Part shown: positions 33,041 to 43,880 of the stretch, piece after piece
Layout: each line of letters opens with the position of its first letter
How positions within the stretch are numbered: the first letter of the stretch is position 1
From: Serratia sp. FDAARGOS_506
Lineage (GTDB): Bacteria > Pseudomonadota > Gammaproteobacteria > Enterobacterales > Enterobacteriaceae
Length of the DNA: 64,000 nt
Assembly: GCF_003812745.1 (NCBI RefSeq)
Contig: NZ_CP033831.1
Location: 1,860,001-1,924,000 of the forward strand
Direction: 5' to 3'
The notes under the pieces: model-generated
What the model was told of the DNA's origin: nothing
Database searches by the model: none
Seen by the model: only the letters and a program-made list of their open reading frames with translations
Program-made: the position numbers and the translations under genes

Positions 33041-33076
33041 AAAAAAATGCGGCCCCGAGGGGGCCGCTGATGTTTT
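33041..33076. terminator. Bidirectional terminator between ytfK and ytfL
   Basis: The 8-bp stem GCGGCCCC / GGGGCCGC with loop GAG is flanked by an A run (33041-33047) and a T run (33072-33076), so it can serve both convergent genes. Confidence 0.88.
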
Positions 33077-33088
33077 TGCCGGCTGCCG

Positions 33089-34420
33089 TCAAGACGCCGG
33101 GGAGTCTTCCGGCGCCTTCGGCAGCACCGCTGCCGGTTTGTCGCTCAGCCGGGTGACCAGCAGCTGGTCTATCTTGTAGCTGTCGATATCCACCACTTCG
33201 AACTTGTAGCCGGCGTATTTGACGAAGTCGGTGCGTTTCGGGATCTTGCGCAGCATATACATCATAAAGCCGCCGATGGTCTCGTAGTTGCCCGCCTGCG
33301 GGAACTCGTCGATGTCCAGCACGCGCATCACGTCGTCGATCGGCGTGCCGCCTTCAATCAGCCATGAGCTTTCGTCGCGCGCCACGATCTGCTCTTCCTG
33401 GCCCTGGCCAACCAAATCCCCCATCAGCGTGGTCATCACGTCGTTAAGGGTGATGATGCCCACCACCAACGCATATTCATTGAGGATCACCGCGAAGTCT
33501 TCGCCGGCGGTCTTGAAGCTTTCCAGCGCTTCGGACAGCGTCAGCGTATCCGGCACGATCAGCGCCGAGCGGATCTGCACGCCGCTGCTCAGCACCAGGC
33601 TCTGGTTGCCCAGCACGCGGTTCAGCAGGTCTTTGGAATCGACGTAGCCGACTACCTGATCGATATGGCCGTCGCACACCAGGAACTTGGAGTGCGGGTG
33701 GGTCGAGACCTTCTCTTTGATGCTCTCTTCGCTTTCGCGCAGATCGAAGTACACCACGCTTTCGCGCGAGGTCATCGAAGACGGCACGGTGCGCGATTCC
33801 AGTTCGAACACGTTTTCAATCAGCTCATGCTCTTGCTTGCGCAGCACGCCCGCCAGGGCGCCGGCTTCCACCACGGCGTAGATGTCGTCGGAGGTGATGT
33901 CGTCCTTGCGCACCATCGGCAACTTGAACATGCGGAAGATCAGGTTGGCCATGCCGTTGAAGAACCACACCAGCGGGCGGAAGATCATGATGGAGAAACG
34001 CATCGGGTTGATGATCCGGACGGCGACCGTCTCTGGTGCAATCATACCGATGCGCTTCGGGGTCAAATCGGCGAACAGGATGAACAGGCTGGTCACCAGC
34101 ACGAAGGAGCAGATGAAGCTGACCTGTTCCGCCAGTTCGGGCGACAGGAAGCGATCAAACAACACCTTGAAGGTGGGAGAAAAAGCCGCGTCGCCGACGA
34201 TACCGCCGAGGATAGCCACGGCGTTCAGGCCGATCTGCACCACGGTGAAGAAGATGCCTGGGGTTTCTTGCAGTTTAAGCACTCTGGCGGCGTTGACGTT
34301 ACCTTCGTCCGCCATCAGCTTCAGTTTGATCTTGCGCGAGGCGGCCAGAGAGATTTCCGACAGTGAGAAGAACGCACTCACCGCGATCAGAAAAAGAATC
34401 AGTAAAATACTGTTTAACAT
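33089..34420 (-). CDS. ytfL: Inner-membrane CNNM/CBS transporter YtfL (PaeA)
   Basis: A 443-residue protein of the CNNM-CBS-CorC_HlyC group. The N-terminal CNNM domain (about 1-190) holds roughly four membrane helices (LLILFLIAVSAFFSLSEISL, FFTVVQIGLNAVAILGGIVG and others). Two CBS modules (about 210-340) and a C-terminal CorC-like domain follow. In E. coli and Salmonella YtfL (PaeA) exports putrescine and cadaverine. Its leader contains a strong hairpin (34515-34534), possibly regulatory. Confidence 0.92.
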   Translation of the reverse strand: MLNSILLILFLIAVSAFFSLSEISLAASRKIKLKLMADEGNVNAARVLKLQETPGIFFTVVQIGLNAVAILGGIVGDAAFSPTFKVLFDRFLSPELAEQVSFICSFVLVTSLFILFADLTPKRIGMIAPETVAVRIINPMRFSIMIFRPLVWFFNGMANLIFRMFKLPMVRKDDITSDDIYAVVEAGALAGVLRKQEHELIENVFELESRTVPSSMTSRESVVYFDLRESEESIKEKVSTHPHSKFLVCDGHIDQVVGYVDSKDLLNRVLGNQSLVLSSGVQIRSALIVPDTLTLSEALESFKTAGEDFAVILNEYALVVGIITLNDVMTTLMGDLVGQGQEEQIVARDESSWLIEGGTPIDDVMRVLDIDEFPQAGNYETIGGFMMYMLRKIPKRTDFVKYAGYKFEVVDIDSYKIDQLLVTRLSDKPAAVLPKAPEDSPAS

Positions 34421-34514
34421 AATCTATCCATACGTGCCGACGGGATGCCGGCGCTCTTGAGGAAGGGTAGTACATAGTAAAAAAAGCAGCGATAACAACC
34501 AGAAGGGAAGCTAT

Positions 34515-34534
34515 CGGGCCGCAGAAGCGGCCCG
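34515..34534 (-). repeat. Hairpin in the ytfL leader
   Basis: A perfect 8-bp palindromic stem CGGGCCGC / GCGGCCCG around AGAA lies about 95 bp before ytfL. No U run follows directly, although a seven-T run lies about 30 nt downstream. Leader regulation or an msrA-side boundary are both possible. Confidence 0.6.
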
Positions 34535-34601
34535 CATAGTATAGCAGTTGCCCCACAAGGGCCGCCAGCGGTTAAAAAAAGTGCCGCCGGCCGGCGTCAA
34601 A

Positions 34602-35243
34602 TCAGCCCTGCGGCGGCAGGCAAACGCCGATGCCGCCCAGCCCGCAGTAGCCTTCCGGGTTCTTGAACAGGTACTGCTGATGATCGTCTTCCGCGTAATA
34701 GAACGGCAGCGCCGGCGCGATTTCGGTAGTGATGACGCGCTTGTCGCCCGCTGCGTCCATCGCCTGCTGGAAGCGCTGCAGGCTGCTTTGCGCCTCGGCC
34801 TGCTGCGCTGGGCTCAGCGTGTAAATCGCCGAACGGTACTGCGTGCCAACGTCGCCGCCCTGGCGCATGCCTTGCGCCGGATCGTGATTTTCCCAGAACA
34901 GCTGCAGCAGCTGCTTGTAGCTGACGACCTGCGGATCGAACACTACGCGCACCACTTCGGCGTGGCCGGTCTGGCCGCTGCACACTTCGCGGTAGGTCGG
35001 GTTCGGCGTGTAGCCGCCGCTGTAGCCGGCGGCGGTGCTGTAGACGCCCGGCTGCTGCCAGAACAGGCGCTCAACGCCCCAGAAACAGCCCATGGCGAAA
35101 ATCGCCACCTCCATGCCTGCCGGCACCTGGGTCATCGAGTGCTCGGTGACCACGTTGAGCGTTGCGACAGGCATTGGCGTGGTGCGGCCAGGCAGCGCGC
35201 TCGCCTTATCGACGGTTTGTGATTTATCAAAAAATGGCACCAC
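34602..35243 (-). CDS. msrA: Peptide-methionine (S)-S-oxide reductase MsrA
   Basis: A 213-residue enzyme that repairs methionine S-sulfoxides in proteins. The catalytic cysteine C53 is in GCFWGVE. The resolving cysteines are near the C-terminus in [11 protein letters not shown]. Other family blocks include [19 protein letters not shown] and YHxQYL-like [12 protein letters not shown]. No signal peptide, so cytoplasmic. Divergent from tamA as in E. coli. Confidence 0.96.
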   Translation of the reverse strand: MVPFFDKSQTVDKASALPGRTTPMPVATLNVVTEHSMTQVPAGMEVAIFAMGCFWGVERLFWQQPGVYSTAAGYSGGYTPNPTYREVCSGQTGHAEVVRVVFDPQVVSYKQLLQLFWENHDPAQGMRQGGDVGTQYRSAIYTLSPAQQAEAQSSLQRFQQAMDAAGDKRVITTEIAPALPFYYAEDDHQQYLFKNPEGYCGLGGIGVCLPPQG

Positions 35244-35530
35244 GGTTGACTCCTGTTGTCACAGTAAGAATTGACCCTACATGGGGGCGGTTCGGTTGTA
35301 TCTCACCGCGTCTTTGCCCACAATAAGTGGCAAGTTGGGTTTATGTATCAGCTTAACGCAGTATTTTGAGCGCCAAAAGTGAAGAATTCGCCTGTTGCGC
35401 GGCGGTGGCAAAGCGCGGCGGGCGGCGTCCGGAACAAGGCTGAAGAGGGCTGCCGTCATGATAGCGCGGAGTCTGCCCTGGCCCCGGAGCGAACACCATA
35501 CCAGGAAAGTAAAATCAATAAGGAGAACAC

Positions 35531-37267
35531 GTGCCAAAGTACCCGGTCATGTGCTTGTTATCTGTGCTGCTTGCGGCACCTGCAGCCTACGCGGCGAATG
35601 TGCGGCTGCAGGTGGAGGGGTTAAGCGGAGAGTTGGAAAAAAACGTCCGGGTGCGGCTGTCGTCGATCACGCCTGAAGAGGTCGGCACCGACGGCCGCTT
35701 CCGCGCTCGAGTGGATGAGGCGGTGCGCCAGGGGCTGCGCGCGCTCGGCTATTACCAGCCGACCATCGAGTTTACGCTGGACGATCGGCCGGGGATGTCG
35801 CGCCCGGTGCTGCACGCCAAGGTCAATCCGGGCGAGCCGGTGCGTATCGCCGGCGCCAACATCGTGCTGGAAGGTGGCGCGAAGACCGATGAGGACTATC
35901 TGACGCTGGTAAAGAAGGGGCGGCCGACCATCGGCGAGATCCTCAACCACGGCAAGTATGACAGTTTCAAAGGCTCGTTGACCGGCCTGGCGCTGCGTAA
36001 AGGCTACTTCGACGCCGACATGACCAAAAGCCAGCTCGGCGTGGCCGAAGATTTGCATAAGGCGTTTTGGGATATCGATTTCAACAGTGGCGAACGTTAT
36101 CGCTTCGGCAAGGTGAAATTTACCGGCTCGCAAATCCGCGAAGACTATCTGCAAAATCTGGTGCCCTTTCATCAGGGGGATTACTACAGTTCGGAGGATT
36201 TGGCCGAGCTGAACCGCCGTTTGTCCGCCACCAACTGGTTCAACTCGGTGGTGGTGTCCCCTGATTTCAACGATGCCAAAGAGAACAAGATTTTGCCGTT
36301 GGACGCGCTGGTGACGCCGCGCACGCGTAACACCGTCGAAACCGGTATCGGTTATTCCACCGACGTCGGTCCGCGGGTGAAAGGTACCTGGAAAAAGCCC
36401 TGGCTCAACGATCGCGGGCATAGCCTGGAAACCAGCGCCAGCGTATCGGCTCCGGAGCAGCAGCTGGATCTGACCTACAAGATCCCGCTGCTCAAGAACC
36501 CCCTGGAGCAGTATTACCTGTTGCAAGGCGGGCTCAAGAACGTCGATCTTAACGACACCAAGTCCGTCACCTCCAAAGTGGTGGCCTCGCGCAACTGGGA
36601 TCTCTCCAGCGGCTGGCAGCGGGCGATCAACCTGACCTGGCGCTGGGATAACTTTACCCAGGGTAACGTCAGCAACACCACCATGCTGCTGTACCCTGGC
36701 GTCAGCTTCAACCGCACCCGTTCGCGCGGCGGCCTGATGCCGACCTGGGGCGACAGCCAGCGTTACTCCATCGACGTGTCCGACACCTCCTGGGGATCCG
36801 GCGTGGACTTCGCGTTGATGCAGGCGCAGAACGTCTGGATCCGCACTTTGGCGGACAAGCACCGCTTCGTGGCGCGCGGGCAGGTGGGCTGGATCGAAAC
36901 CAACGACTTCGACAAAGTGCCACCGGATCTGCGCTTCTTCGCCGGCGGTGACCGCAGCATTCGCGGCTACAAGTACAAAGACATTTCGCCGCGCGGTGAC
37001 GACGGCAAGCTGACCGGCGCTTCCAAGATGCTGACCGGTTCGCTGGAGTATCAATATAACGTGACCGGCAAATGGTGGGGGGCGATGTTCGTCGACTCCG
37101 GTGAAGCGGTGAACGATATCAAGCAGAGCAACTTCAAGACCGGCGCAGGCGTAGGCGTGCGCTGGCAGTCGCCGGTAGGGCCGGTGAAGCTGGATATCGC
37201 CGCACCTGTGGGGGACAAGGACACCCACGGGATGCAGTTCTACATCGGTTTGGGGCCTGAACTATGA
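35531..37267 (+). CDS. tamA: Translocation and assembly module outer-membrane subunit TamA (GTG start)
   Basis: A 578-residue Omp85-family protein. It starts at GTG (35531) after AAGGAG and has the signal peptide [21 protein letters not shown]. Three POTRA domains (about 22-265) precede a 16-strand barrel whose signature RGY ([16 protein letters not shown]) is lid-lock related. The final strand ends FYIGLGPEL. With TamB it spans the envelope and assists autotransporter assembly and lipid transport. Its stop overlaps the tamB start (ATGA). Confidence 0.95.
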   Translation: MPKYPVMCLLSVLLAAPAAYAANVRLQVEGLSGELEKNVRVRLSSITPEEVGTDGRFRARVDEAVRQGLRALGYYQPTIEFTLDDRPGMSRPVLHAKVNPGEPVRIAGANIVLEGGAKTDEDYLTLVKKGRPTIGEILNHGKYDSFKGSLTGLALRKGYFDADMTKSQLGVAEDLHKAFWDIDFNSGERYRFGKVKFTGSQIREDYLQNLVPFHQGDYYSSEDLAELNRRLSATNWFNSVVVSPDFNDAKENKILPLDALVTPRTRNTVETGIGYSTDVGPRVKGTWKKPWLNDRGHSLETSASVSAPEQQLDLTYKIPLLKNPLEQYYLLQGGLKNVDLNDTKSVTSKVVASRNWDLSSGWQRAINLTWRWDNFTQGNVSNTTMLLYPGVSFNRTRSRGGLMPTWGDSQRYSIDVSDTSWGSGVDFALMQAQNVWIRTLADKHRFVARGQVGWIETNDFDKVPPDLRFFAGGDRSIRGYKYKDISPRGDDGKLTGASKMLTGSLEYQYNVTGKWWGAMFVDSGEAVNDIKQSNFKTGAGVGVRWQSPVGPVKLDIAAPVGDKDTHGMQFYIGLGPEL

Positions 37268-40200
37268 GCCTGGTTAAAAAGATTTGTCTTGGATTTCTGG
37301 TCGTTCTGCTGTTGCTGATCGGTGGCTTGGCCTTCCTGATAGGTACCACCACCGGTTTGCATATGGTCATCAACGGCGCGGCGCGCTGGGTGCCGGGGCT
37401 GGAGATCGCCGGCGTCAGCGGCGGTTGGCGCGATCTGACGCTGAAGGGCGTGAAATATCAGATGCCGGGCGTGACGGTCAACGCCGGGCAGTTCCATCTC
37501 TCCCTTGACCTGTCTTGCTTTAAACGCAGCTCGCTGTGTGTCAACGCCTTGACCGCCCAGGATGTGGACGTGGCGGTGAACACCAAAGAGATGGCGCCCT
37601 CCGCGCCGGTGGAAGAGAGCAGTGAGCCGACCACCAATCTCAGCACCCCTTATCCGATCACCCTGCGTCTGTTGGCGCTGAACAACGTCAAGGTCACCGT
37701 CGACGACACCGCCATCTCGCTGGCCGAGTTCCGCACCGGCGCGCAGTGGCAAGAGCGTGCGCTGACGTTGATGCCCACCAAGATCGGCTCGCTGCTGATC
37801 GCCTTACCGAAAACCCCGCAAAACCCGTTGCCGGAAGCGGTGCAACCGGCGGTCGAGGTGGCGAAAAAGGTCGGTGAGCAGGTTGCCGACGCGGCGAAGC
37901 CGGCGCCGGCGCAGCCGCCGGAAGAGAAGCCGCTGGGCGAAACGCTGAAAGAACTGTTCGCCAAACCGCTGTTGCCGGATCTGCCGGATATCCGCCTGCC
38001 GTTGGATATCACCGTCAAAGAGATCAGCGGCGAGCAGCTGCGGTTGACCGGAGATACCGACGTGCTGATCACGAGCCTGTTGCTGCAGGCCAGCACGCAG
38101 GATCAGCATATCCAGCTGGACAACTTCGACGTGAAGTCGCCGCAGGGCATGCTGTCGGTGCAGGGGCAGGCGACTCTGACCGGCGATTGGCCGGTGGCCC
38201 TGACCGCCAACAGCGCGTTGAATATCGAACCGCTGAAGGGCGAGAAGGTGAAGCTGAACATCGGCGGCGGGCTGCGTGACGAGCTGAAGGTGGCGCTGAA
38301 CCTGTCCGGCCCGGTCGGCGCCCAACTCGATGTGCAAACCCGGCTGGCCGAAGCCGGCCTGCCGCTGGCGCTGACGTTGCAGAGCAAGCAGCTGAAATGG
38401 CCGCTGAGCGGCGAGGCGCAGTATCAGGTTAATGACTTCCGCCTGCGCTTTAACGGCAAGGCGACCGACTACGCGCTGTCGACGCGCGCCAATCTGAAAG
38501 GCCAGGATCTGCCGCCGGCGGTGCTGACGCTGGACGGCAAAGGCAACGTCGAGCAGTTCAAGCTGGAGCGCCTGCGGCTGGCGGCGCTGCAGGGCAATAC
38601 CGATCTTACCGCGCTGGTGGACTGGAGCAAGGCGATCAGCTGGACCTCGCAATTGACGCTGAGCGGCATCAATACCGCCAAGCAGTGGCCGGAATGGCCG
38701 GCGAAGCTGGATGGCAAGATCACCACGCGCGGCAGCTTGCACGGCGGCAGCTGGCAGCTGCAGGTGCCGGTGCTGCAGTTGGATGGCAACGTGAAGCAGA
38801 ACAAGGTCACGGCGCGCGGTACGCTGAGCGGCAACGCCGCCGGGCAGTGGAAAATCCCCGGCATCGATCTGGCGCTGGGGCGTAACCAACTGAACATCAA
38901 AGGGCAGCTGGACGAGAAGAGCTGGAACCTGGACGCCAACATTGACGCGCCGCGTCTGGACGGCGCGCTGCCGGGCCTCGGCGGCACCGCCAAAGGGCTG
39001 TTGAAACTGCGCGGTAATCTGCAGGCGCCGCAGCTGCTGGCGGACTTGACCGCTTCCGGCCTGCAGTGGCAGGCACTGCGTATCAACCGCGTGAAAATCG
39101 ACGGCGACGTGCGCTCCACGGATCAGATTCAGGGGCAGTTGGCGGTACGCGTCGAACAACTGAAGCAGGACGCGCTGGAGGTCAGCCTGCTGACCCTCGA
39201 CGCCAAAGGCAGCGAGAAGCAGCATCAGCTGCAGCTGAAGATTGACGGTAAGCCGGTCTCCGGCCAGCTGGCGCTGCAGGGCAGCTTCGATCGTCAGCAG
39301 CAGCGTTGGCGCGGCAATCTGAACAATACCCGCTTCGATACGCCGGTCGGGGAATGGCGCCTGACGCGCGCCATCGCGCTGGACTACCTGAACACCGAGC
39401 AGAAAATCAGCGTCGGGCCGCACTGTTGGCAGAATCCGAACGCCGAGCTGTGTGTGCCTAAGACCATCGAAGCCGGCCAGAGCGGCCAGGCCAGCGTGGT
39501 GCTCAACCGGTTCGACCTGGCGATGATCAAGCCGTTCCTTGGCCCGGAAACCGCACTGAGCGGCGTGTTCACCGGCCGGGCCGACGTCAGCTGGAAGCCG
39601 GGCGGCGCGCTGCCGGAGGCGAAAGTCACGCTGGCCGGCAACGGCGTCAAGGTGGTGCAGCAGGTGCAGGGCAACGCGCTGCCGATCGCCTTCGATACGC
39701 TGACCCTCAACGCCGGCCTGAACAACGGCCGCGCGCAGGCCGACTGGCGGATCAAACTGACCAACAACGGCCAGTTCGACGGCAATATCCAGGTGGCGGA
39801 TCCGCAGGTGCGGCGCACCATCAGTGGCAACGTCAACATCACCAATATCTCGCTGGCGATGATCAACCCGGCGCTGATGAAGGGCGAAAGCGCGGCGGGC
39901 ATGCTGAACGCCAACCTGCGCCTGGGCGGCAGCGCGCAGAAGCCGCTGGTGTTTGGGCGCCTGGCGTTGGATCGGGCGAAGGTGCAGGGGCACTGGATGC
40001 CGTTCGACATGACCGACGCGCGGCTGGCGGTGAATTTCAACGGCATGACCTCGACGCTGGAGGGGCTGCTCAGCACCACGCGCGGTCAGCTGAATCTGGC
40101 GGGCGATGCCGACTGGCGTGATATCAACGCCTGGCGTGCACGCATTTCCGCCAAGGGCGACAAGCTGCGGGTGACGGTGCCGCCGATGATCCGTATCGAC

Positions 40201-41088
40201 GTGTCGCCGGATCTGGTGTTCGAAGCCACGCCTCAGCTGTTCTCCCTCAACGGCAAGGTCGACATTCCCTGGGCGCGCATCACGGTGCAGGAGCTGCCGG
40301 AAAGCGCGGTGGGCGTCTCTTCCGACGAAGTGATGCTGGACGACCAACTGAAGCCGATTCAACCGAAGACCGCCTCGATCCCGATCAACAGCAATCTGAT
40401 GATCCACGTCGGCAACGACGTACGGCTGGACGCCTTCGGCCTTAAAGCCCGCCTGAAGGGCGATTTGAAAGTGGTGCAGGACAAGAAAGGGCTGGGCCTC
40501 AATGGCCAGATTGACATCCCTTCCGGCCGCTTCCATGCTTATGGTCAGGATTTGATCGTGCGTAAAGGGCAGCTGATGTTCTCCGGCCCACCGGATCAGC
40601 CGTTGCTCAATATCGAAGCGATCCGCAACCCGGACTCTACCGAGGACGATGTGACCGCCGGCGTGCGCGTGACTGGCCTGGCGGATGCACCGAAGCTGGA
40701 AGTGTTCTCCGATCCGGCCAAATCACAACAGGAAGCGTTGTCTTACCTGCTGCGCGGCCAGGGCTTGAGCAGCTCCGGCGCCGATGGCAACGCCATGACC
40801 TCGATGTTAATCGGCATGGGGGTTGCACAAAGTGGTCAACTTGTGGGTAAAATCGGCGAGGCATTCGGCGTGAGTAATTTGGCTCTGGACACCCAAGGGG
40901 TTGGCGACAGTTCCCAGGTTGTCGTGAGCGGCTATGTCCTCCCAGGCTTACAAGTAAAATATGGGGTGGGCATTTTCGACTCGCTGGCCACGCTGACGTT
41001 GCGTTATCGCCTGATGCCTAAGTTGTATCTTGAAGCGGTGTCTGGTCTCGATCAGGCATTAGATTTGCTCTATCAGTTTGAGTTTTAG
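37264..41088 (+). CDS. tamB: Translocation and assembly module inner-membrane subunit TamB
   Basis: A 1274-residue AsmA-like bridge protein. One N-terminal membrane anchor (about 5-28, [21 protein letters not shown]) is followed by a long beta-rich periplasmic part thought to form a hydrophobic groove. The C-terminal DUF490 (about 940-1274) ends in DLLYQFEF and contacts TamA. TamB family proteins are implicated in phospholipid transport to the outer membrane. Start overlaps tamA by 4 nt. A 910-codon open frame on the opposite strand (37804-40536) is a shadow. Confidence 0.95.
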   Translation: MSLVKKICLGFLVVLLLLIGGLAFLIGTTTGLHMVINGAARWVPGLEIAGVSGGWRDLTLKGVKYQMPGVTVNAGQFHLSLDLSCFKRSSLCVNALTAQDVDVAVNTKEMAPSAPVEESSEPTTNLSTPYPITLRLLALNNVKVTVDDTAISLAEFRTGAQWQERALTLMPTKIGSLLIALPKTPQNPLPEAVQPAVEVAKKVGEQVADAAKPAPAQPPEEKPLGETLKELFAKPLLPDLPDIRLPLDITVKEISGEQLRLTGDTDVLITSLLLQASTQDQHIQLDNFDVKSPQGMLSVQGQATLTGDWPVALTANSALNIEPLKGEKVKLNIGGGLRDELKVALNLSGPVGAQLDVQTRLAEAGLPLALTLQSKQLKWPLSGEAQYQVNDFRLRFNGKATDYALSTRANLKGQDLPPAVLTLDGKGNVEQFKLERLRLAALQGNTDLTALVDWSKAISWTSQLTLSGINTAKQWPEWPAKLDGKITTRGSLHGGSWQLQVPVLQLDGNVKQNKVTARGTLSGNAAGQWKIPGIDLALGRNQLNIKGQLDEKSWNLDANIDAPRLDGALPGLGGTAKGLLKLRGNLQAPQLLADLTASGLQWQALRINRVKIDGDVRSTDQIQGQLAVRVEQLKQDALEVSLLTLDAKGSEKQHQLQLKIDGKPVSGQLALQGSFDRQQQRWRGNLNNTRFDTPVGEWRLTRAIALDYLNTEQKISVGPHCWQNPNAELCVPKTIEAGQSGQASVVLNRFDLAMIKPFLGPETALSGVFTGRADVSWKPGGALPEAKVTLAGNGVKVVQQVQGNALPIAFDTLTLNAGLNNGRAQADWRIKLTNNGQFDGNIQVADPQVRRTISGNVNITNISLAMINPALMKGESAAGMLNANLRLGGSAQKPLVFGRLALDRAKVQGHWMPFDMTDARLAVNFNGMTSTLEGLLSTTRGQLNLAGDADWRDINAWRARISAKGDKLRVTVPPMIRIDVSPDLVFEATPQLFSLNGKVDIPWARITVQELPESAVGVSSDEVMLDDQLKPIQPKTASIPINSNLMIHVGNDVRLDAFGLKARLKGDLKVVQDKKGLGLNGQIDIPSGRFHAYGQDLIVRKGQLMFSGPPDQPLLNIEAIRNPDSTEDDVTAGVRVTGLADAPKLEVFSDPAKSQQEALSYLLRGQGLSSSGADGNAMTSMLIGMGVAQSGQLVGKIGEAFGVSNLALDTQGVGDSSQVVVSGYVLPGLQVKYGVGIFDSLATLTLRYRLMPKLYLEAVSGLDQALDLLYQFEF

Positions 41089-41090
41089 CG

Positions 41091-41438
41091 ATGCGAATAA
41101 TTGTCTACGGCAGTTTACGGCGCAAACAGGGAAACAGCCATTGGATGACCAACGCCCAATGGCTCGGCGAGCACGAGCTCGAAGGCTATCAGATTTATAA
41201 TCTGGGCCATTACCCGGCGGCGATCCCTGGAGAGGGCACGATACATTGCGAAGTGTATCGTATTAACTCATCGATTCTGGCAGAGCTGGACGAACTGAAA
41301 AGCAACACCAAGGACTATAAGCGCGAGCTGATTCAGACGCCTTATGGGAGTGCGTGGATCTACCTGTACAAACACAGCGTGGACGGTTACCCGCGAATTA
41401 CCAGCGGCGACTGGCTGAAGCGTCTCGACGATCAGTAA
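41091..41438 (+). CDS. ytfP: Gamma-glutamylcyclotransferase-like protein YtfP
   Basis: A 115-residue protein of the GGCT-like fold. The substrate-pocket motif YGSLR (residues 5-9), then N, and a conserved acidic residue near ELDELKS are present. The substrate in bacteria has not been shown. It begins 2 nt after tamB and completes the tamA-tamB-ytfP operon, as in E. coli; a strong bidirectional terminator follows. Confidence 0.92.
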   Translation: MRIIVYGSLRRKQGNSHWMTNAQWLGEHELEGYQIYNLGHYPAAIPGEGTIHCEVYRINSSILAELDELKSNTKDYKRELIQTPYGSAWIYLYKHSVDGYPRITSGDWLKRLDDQ

Positions 41439-41440
41439 AA

Positions 41441-41471
41441 AAAAAACACCGCTCATTGAGCGGTGTTTTTT
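41441..41471. terminator. Bidirectional terminator between ytfP and ppa
   Basis: A 14-bp stem (41441-41454 with 41458-41471) with a 3-nt loop starts in an A run and ends in a T run. It serves ytfP and, on the other strand, ppa. Confidence 0.93.
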
Positions 41472-41490
41472 CATCGGACGGCGGCAGGAA

Positions 41491-42021
41491 TTACTTCTTG
41501 GCGGCGCGTTCGAAGGAGGCAATGATTTCCGCTTTAGCCGCGGCAGCGTCTGCCCAGCCTTCCACTTTCACCCATTTGCCTTTTTCCAGATCTTTGTAGT
41601 GCTCGAAGAAGTGAGCGATCTGAGCTTTCAGCAGTTCCGGCAGGTCGTTCACGTCTTTCACGTGATCGTACTCTTTGGTCAGCTTGCTGTGCGGAACCGC
41701 AACCAGCTTGGCGTCTTCGCCGGCTTCGTCGGTCATCTTCAGTACGCCAACCGGACGGCAGCGGATCACGGAGCCCGGCTGCAGTGGGTATGGGGTTGGA
41801 ACCAGCACGTCAACCGGGTCACCGTCCAGAGACAGGGTGTGGTTGATGTAGCCGTAGTTGCACGGGTAGAACATTGCGGTGGACATGAAGCGGTCAACGA
41901 ACAGCGCGCCGGTTTCTTTGTCGATTTCGTATTTGATTGGATCGGCGTTGGCCGGGATTTCGATTACTACGTAGATGTCTTCCGGCAGGTCTTTGCCAGC
42001 AGGGACCAGATTCAAGCTCAT
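41491..42021 (-). CDS. ppa: Inorganic pyrophosphatase
   Basis: A 176-residue class I soluble pyrophosphatase that pulls biosynthetic reactions forward by hydrolysing PPi. Family sequence includes [18 protein letters not shown], the metal-binding DGDPVDVLV and [13 protein letters not shown]. Length equals E. coli Ppa after Met. Preceded on its strand by AAAGGAAAC. In E. coli ytfQRT-yjfF and fbp follow; here a chemoreceptor gene comes between ppa and fbp. Confidence 0.97.
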   Translation of the reverse strand: MSLNLVPAGKDLPEDIYVVIEIPANADPIKYEIDKETGALFVDRFMSTAMFYPCNYGYINHTLSLDGDPVDVLVPTPYPLQPGSVIRCRPVGVLKMTDEAGEDAKLVAVPHSKLTKEYDHVKDVNDLPELLKAQIAHFFEHYKDLEKGKWVKVEGWADAAAAKAEIIASFERAAKK

Positions 42022-42161
42022 GTCGGTTTCCTTTAATCATCAAACCAGAAATGGAGTGGCGGCTATTATAGCGGACTCTTTTACGATTTCCTGCCCTTTT
42101 CATCGTTGAAAACCCCGCGTGCCGGCGCACGGAGTATTTCCAGATTAATCCCGCCGCGGCA

Positions 42162-42188
42162 TGAAGTTTTGCCTCTGCCTGCCGATAA
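42162..42188 (+). promoter_or_regulatory. Sigma-28 (FliA) promoter of the chemoreceptor gene
   Basis: TGAAGTTT (42162-42169), an 11-bp spacer and GCCGATAA (42181-42188) match the enterobacterial FliA consensus TAAAGTTT-N11-GCCGATAA at 15 of 16 defined bases. Transcription should start near 42195, about 90 nt before the gene. Confidence 0.9.
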
Positions 42189-42281
42189 CTTCAACAAACA
42201 ATAATGAGCTAGCAAAGCTGGCTCCGCGTTTTACCTCTCCTACTACGTCTGATCTCACTATTCTGAAGCCGGGAAGAACTC

Positions 42282-43835
42282 ATGCTAAAAAAGATTACGG
42301 TGAAGGCTGGGCTGATCGCCCTGCTGAGCCTGATGACCATGCTGCTGATCATGGTCAGCGTTATTGGCGTCAATGCGATTAACGAAGGATCGCGTTCGAT
42401 CCATACCCTCAACCAGATCCTTGGCGAAGAGCTGGGCTCGCTGGCCAACAGCTCCAACCTGACGCTGCGTGCCAGAACCGCCGCTTCGCTGGCGGTGCGC
42501 CAACGGGAGATTGGCCAGATCGATGTTTCCGACGCCACCGTGGGCCGTATTTACGGTTACCTCGAGCAGTCGAACAAGGAAATGGCGCGCTTTGTCGGCG
42601 TCGGTACCGTGACCGATCGTGGCCGCGAACTTTCCAATCGTCTGCAAAACAGCTATCGCACCTATCTGGAACAGGGGGTGAAGCCGATGGCTGCCGCCAT
42701 CAAGGCCGGCAAGATCGATGAGTATTATCACATTCAGGAGACGCGCATCTCCGCGTTGAGCATCGCTTTCGAAAAGGATCTCACCGATTTCCGCAGCTTC
42801 GCCATGAAGCTTGGCGAGAAGCAGGTGTATGACGCGGAAAGCAACGCCAGCACCAAGATCTCGCTGATCGTCGTGGCGGGCCTGCTCAGCGTTCTGTTGG
42901 CGCTGCTGGCCTGGTTTGCGCTGCGCGTGATCATTCTGCGTCCGCTGGATGAGTCTATCGCGCAACTGGAGCACATCGCCGGCGGCGATCTGACCCATGA
43001 GATCCGCGGCGAGGGCGATACCGAGATGGGCCGTCTGGTGCGGGCGATGCAGCGCATGCAGCAGGCGCTGGCCAGTTCGGTCAGCAAAGTGCGCGATGCC
43101 AGCAGCCAGATTGACACCGGTTCACGCGAACTGGCGGCCGGCAACCTGCATCTGGCGCAGCGCACCGAAGAGTCGGCCGCTTCGCTGGAAGAGACCGCCG
43201 CCAGCATGGAACAGCTGACCTCGACGGTGAAAATGAACGCCGAGAACTGCGAACAGGCCAACCAGCTGGCGCTGAGCGTGTCCGATATCGCTAACCAGGG
43301 CAGCGAGGTAGTCAGCCAGGTGATGAGCAAGATGCAGGCGATCACCGACAGTTCACGCCGCATCGCAGACATCATCAGCGTGATGGACGGCATCGCCTTC
43401 CAGACCAATATCCTGGCGCTGAACGCGGCGGTAGAAGCGGCGCGCGCCGGCGAACAGGGCCGCGGTTTCGCGGTGGTGGCCGGTGAAGTGCGAAACCTGG
43501 CGCAGCGCAGCGCCCAGTCGGCGAAAGAGATCAAAGGGCTGATCGAAGCGTCGCAGAACCGGGTGCAGGAAGGCGAACAGATGGTGGAGTCGGCGGCGCA
43601 GACCATGAGCGGCATCACTGGCGAAGTGGGCCGGGTAACGGCGCTGATGCGTGAGATCTCGGCGGCGACGCGCGAACAAAGCAGCGGTATCGAACAGGTG
43701 AACCTGGCGGTGGCGCAGATGGATCAGGTGGCGCAACAGAACGCGGCGCTGGTGGAAGAGTCGGCTGCGGCGACGCGCTCGCTGGAAGATCAGGCTCAGC
43801 TGCTGGCGCAGAGCATGGCGGCGTTCAAACTGTAA
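42282..43835 (+). CDS. Methyl-accepting chemotaxis protein
   Basis: A 517-residue transmembrane chemoreceptor. TM1 is about 10-31. A four-helix periplasmic ligand domain follows (about 32-186, TarH-like, with [15 protein letters not shown] on its first helix). TM2 is about 187-212, then HAMP (about 213-265) and the methyl-accepting signalling coil. The hairpin tip has the highly conserved [16 protein letters not shown]-type sequence (here [20 protein letters not shown]). The C-terminus MAAFKL lacks the NWETF pentapeptide, so adaptation would need help from other receptors. Ligand unknown. Its FliA-type promoter ties it to motility. Confidence 0.93.
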   Translation: MLKKITVKAGLIALLSLMTMLLIMVSVIGVNAINEGSRSIHTLNQILGEELGSLANSSNLTLRARTAASLAVRQREIGQIDVSDATVGRIYGYLEQSNKEMARFVGVGTVTDRGRELSNRLQNSYRTYLEQGVKPMAAAIKAGKIDEYYHIQETRISALSIAFEKDLTDFRSFAMKLGEKQVYDAESNASTKISLIVVAGLLSVLLALLAWFALRVIILRPLDESIAQLEHIAGGDLTHEIRGEGDTEMGRLVRAMQRMQQALASSVSKVRDASSQIDTGSRELAAGNLHLAQRTEESAASLEETAASMEQLTSTVKMNAENCEQANQLALSVSDIANQGSEVVSQVMSKMQAITDSSRRIADIISVMDGIAFQTNILALNAAVEAARAGEQGRGFAVVAGEVRNLAQRSAQSAKEIKGLIEASQNRVQEGEQMVESAAQTMSGITGEVGRVTALMREISAATREQSSGIEQVNLAVAQMDQVAQQNAALVEESAAATRSLEDQAQLLAQSMAAFKL

Positions 43836-43841
43836 GGCGAT

Positions 43842-43868
43842 AAGGGTTCGGCGCCGCGCCGAACCCTT
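43842..43868. terminator. Hairpin between the chemoreceptor gene and fbp
   Basis: The 11-bp stem AAGGGTTCGGC / GCCGAACCCTT with a 5-nt loop lies between convergent genes. T tails are short on both sides. Confidence 0.65.
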
Positions 43869-43880
43869 GCAAAGAACGCG

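Noticed and set aside
37804-40536. 910-codon open frame antisense to tamB
   Set aside because: It lies wholly within tamB, is dominated by Arg, Gln and His as expected from the reverse of a GC-rich gene, has no ribosome binding site and no recognizable domain.
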